The translations under genes were made by a program, and so were the position numbers. A DNA stretch of 5,663 nt from an uncultured Treponema sp. GTDB lineage: Bacteria > Spirochaetota > Spirochaetia > Treponematales > Treponemataceae. Positions 3,604 through 5,663 of the stretch are shown one piece after another; position 1 is the stretch's first letter, and the number at the start of each line of letters is the position of its first letter. The stretch covers positions 1-5,663 of the forward strand of contig CAJOPO010000389.1 in the NCBI GenBank assembly GCA_905236315.1, in the 5' to 3' direction. A model generated the notes under the pieces. That model was not told the DNA's origin. It saw only the letters and a list, made by a program, of their open reading frames with translations, and searched no databases.

Positions 3604-5663
3604 ATGAAAAAAATGTTAAAAATATGGATTTTCTTATTTGTTTGTGCTTTAGGGAGCATTTATATGGGATGCAATAACAAAAGTGCATATAAGGCAGGGC
3701 AAGATTTCGCTTCTACTCCAAAAGACACTTTATCTGTTAGTCAAAATATATCGGTTTTACCTATACAAAATCTTTCAGAAGACTTTATGCGTGGAGTGGA
3801 TATAAGCGCACTTATTCAAATAGAAGAAAACGGTGGCGTTTTTTATAACGAAAAGGGAAAATCTGATGACCTTTTTAATATCTTAAAGAATAACGGTGTA
3901 AACTGGGTTAGGCTTCGTGTATGGAATAAGACTGTTAATGTGCGTGATGTTTATGCAAATGGTAATGTTATTGCGCCTAAAGGAAGTCCTGTAGGGGGCG
4001 GAAACAATAGTGTAGAAGTGGATTTAGCCCTTGCTAAGCGTGCCAAAAAGGCGGGAATGAAACTGCTAATTGATTTTCATTATAGCGACTTTTGGGCTGA
4101 CCCTGCAAAGCAAAATATGCCACAGGAGTGGATTGGTCTTAGTGCAGAAGAGCTAAATGTAGCGGTAAGAGATTTTACAAGAGATTCTATTAACAAATTT
4201 ATAAAAGCAGGCTGCCGACCTGATATGGTTCAGATTGGTAATGAGCTTAACGGCGGCTTTATGTGGCCTTTAGGTAAAACTTGGAAGAGCAAAACTGATA
4301 CCGAAGTAGGCGGAATGGAAGGCTTTGTTACACTACTAAAGAGTGCTTCAAAAGGGGTGAGGGAAGCACAAGGAAGCGGTAGCAAAATCCGCATTGTTAT
4401 TCACTTGGCAGACGGCGGAGATAACTCTCTTTATCGTTCTGTTTTTGACCCTGTAACACAGGCGCAAGTTGATTTTGATGTAATAGGGTTATCATTTTAT
4501 AATTATTGGCATGGCTCTGTAGATGCGCTAAAAAATAATTTACTAGATTTGAGTAGTCGCTATAACAAAGAACTTGTTGTTGTAGAAACAGCCTACGGCT
4601 TTACAGAAGATGACGCAGATGGACAGGGGAATAATTTTCAGCTTTATTCAGATGACAGTTATGGCTATCTTGCTTCTGTGCAGGGACAAGCGAGCGTGAT
4701 TAGAGATTTAATAGAAGTTGTTGCTAGTGTACAAGGTGGCAAAGGACTTTTTTACTGGGAACCAGATTGGATTCCTGTAGAAGGAGCTGGTTGGCGCACA
4801 GGAGAGGGTTCTAGCTGGGAGAATCAAGCAATGTTTGACTTTGATGGGCGAGTGCTTCCCTCTATGGCTGTATGGAATCTTATTTACGGCAGAGGAGAGG
4901 TAGAAAATGTATGGGGAGGAAGTGCAAAAGTTGCGTCTAAAGTAAATGCTATAAAGCAAGGGCAAGAAATCACTTTTAAGATTTTACCAGGACAGATACC
5001 TGCTCTCCCTTCTAAAATAAAAATGCTATATAGCGATGATTCAGAGCATCTAGGGGATGTTGAATGGGAAGCATTTGATTGGGCAAATCAAAGCCAAGAG
5101 CAAACTGTTCATTTAAAAGGATATGTTGGTAACTATGAAGCAGCTGCTACGGTGTATCTTACTAATAAAATAAATCTTATAGAAGACGCTTCTTTTGAAA
5201 GTGGTACTTTGGGGGCATGGAAGCTAGATGCCTTTAGTGACGCTTGTTTTGTAGAAAATAACAAAAGCAATGCTCATACAGGGAATTGGACTTATAAATA
5301 TTGGAAAGACACAGGATTTAAGTCTACTTTAACAAGGACTTTTACAGGCTTAAAGAATGGTACGTATATATTTTCTCTATGGGCTATGGGTGGCGGAGGC
5401 GAGAACTCTATCACAATCTTTGCAGAGGATTTAGCTTCTAATCGTGTAAAAACATCTGTTGTTAATACTGGCTGGAAGAACTGGAAACAATATTCTATAG
5501 AGGTTCCAGTTACTACAGGGCAAATAACCTTAGGGATTTCTTTAGATACTAATGCTGGCAACTGGGGGAACTTTGACGATGTTGAATTTTATCTAAAGGG
5601 AACCTCGAAAAACTCCCTTTCAGAAAGTTTTTCGAGGTTCCTGCGAGTTGTAAGTCGCTATAA
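3604..5663 (+). CDS. GH53 endo-beta-1,4-galactanase lipoprotein with C-terminal carbohydrate-binding module (3' end beyond window)
   Basis: 686 codons are open with no stop. It hydrolyses beta-1,4-galactan or type I arabinogalactan, the side chains of pectin (EC 3.2.1.89 family; ganB of B. subtilis is a relative). Residues 1-23 form a lipoprotein signal ending YMGC, so the enzyme should sit on the cell surface or in the periplasm. The GH53 barrel spans about 60-428: acid/base E214 in QIGNELNGG, nucleophile E328 in VVVETAYGFT, then FYWEPDWIP (383-391) and GAGWRTGEGSSWENQAMFDF, all diagnostic. About 435-520 looks like the Ig-like linker common in these enzymes. About 524-665 (from NLIEDASFESG to FDDVEFYLK) is a beta-sandwich carbohydrate-binding module, resembling the CBM61 galactan-binding type. 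After residue 665, where such modules end, the frame runs on through an inverted repeat. No transporter or regulator for galactan is in view. Confidence 0.93.
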   Translation, partial: MKKMLKIWIFLFVCALGSIYMGCNNKSAYKAGQDFASTPKDTLSVSQNISVLPIQNLSEDFMRGVDISALIQIEENGGVFYNEKGKSDDLFNILKNNGVNWVRLRVWNKTVNVRDVYANGNVIAPKGSPVGGGNNSVEVDLALAKRAKKAGMKLLIDFHYSDFWADPAKQNMPQEWIGLSAEELNVAVRDFTRDSINKFIKAGCRPDMVQIGNELNGGFMWPLGKTWKSKTDTEVGGMEGFVTLLKSASKGVREAQGSGSKIRIVIHLADGGDNSLYRSVFDPVTQAQVDFDVIGLSFYNYWHGSVDALKNNLLDLSSRYNKELVVVETAYGFTEDDADGQGNNFQLYSDDSYGYLASVQGQASVIRDLIEVVASVQGGKGLFYWEPDWIPVEGAGWRTGEGSSWENQAMFDFDGRVLPSMAVWNLIYGRGEVENVWGGSAKVASKVNAIKQGQEITFKILPGQIPALPSKIKMLYSDDSEHLGDVEWEAFDWANQSQEQTVHLKGYVGNYEAAATVYLTNKINLIEDASFESGTLGAWKLDAFSDACFVENNKSNAHTGNWTYKYWKDTGFKSTLTRTFTGLKNGTYIFSLWAMGGGGENSITIFAEDLASNRVKTSVVNTGWKNWKQYSIEVPVTTGQITLGISLDTNAGNWGNFDDVEFYLKGTSKNSLSESFSRFLRVVSRY
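5599..5641. repeat. Perfect 16-bp inverted repeat at the 3' end of the galactanase gene
   Basis: GGAACCTCGAAAAACT (5599-5614) and its exact reverse complement (5626-5641) flank an 11-base loop. A competing 7-bp stem, AAAGGGA (5595-5601) with TCCCTTT (5614-5620), shares its left part. No T-run follows the outer stem, so it is not a classical terminator, and it lies in open frame. It may be a mobile palindromic repeat or a bidirectional hairpin near the gene end. Confidence 0.7.

Noticed and set aside
4708..5561. Minus-strand frames within the galactanase gene
   Set aside because: They are antisense to clear GH53 and binding-module motifs and have no start context.
5599..5641. Hairpin as rho-independent terminator
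   Set aside because: The stem is followed by CTGCGAG rather than a T-run, and it lies in open reading frame, so I list it as an inverted repeat only.

Overview
The window is AT-rich DNA from a bacterium that probably lives in a gut or rumen. My best guess is a host-associated spirochaete of the Treponema type. The grounds are two lipoproteins with loose lipoboxes, a secreted plant-galactan hydrolase, and a mix of small toxin-antitoxin-like genes with decayed copies. Nothing here (rRNA, housekeeping gene) proves the genus, so this is an inference.

Layout. Positions 1-107 hold a short direct/inverted repeat and the leader of a small lipoprotein gene (108-722, +), whose C-terminal half resembles flagellar rod proteins of the FlgC type. 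It is followed by a 55-bp remnant of a reverse-strand gene (728-782) and a promoter with a YefM/Phd-like TGTACA operator. Next comes a PIN-domain (VapC-like) toxin (842-1243, +) that lacks an ATG and a ribosome binding site, and then a frameshifted Phd/YefM antitoxin (1234-1459). Convergent to these is an alpha/beta hydrolase (1545-2312, -) with its own good promoter. Positions 2415-2561 are a broken 3' fragment of a second lipoprotein-family gene. It runs into a translationally coupled two-gene unit on the minus strand: a DUF3990 protein (3016-3474) and a 153-residue protein of unknown function (2558-3019). A divergent intergenic region carries a near-consensus promoter for a large modular GH53 endo-beta-1,4-galactanase lipoprotein (3604 to beyond the window end).

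How it fits together. The galactanase is the only clear metabolic gene. It would cut the beta-1,4-galactan side chains of pectin at the cell surface. The stretch from 108 to 3474 looks like an accessory region shaped by duplication and decay. At each end, a lipoprotein-family gene points at the 153-residue-family gene, but one partner is intact and the other a remnant in each case, in opposite combination. The PIN/antitoxin pair in between also looks inactivated. The most unusual candidate system is the DUF3990 plus 153-residue pair, which has the compact, coupled layout of a toxin-antitoxin or defence module, though its function cannot be read from sequence alone.
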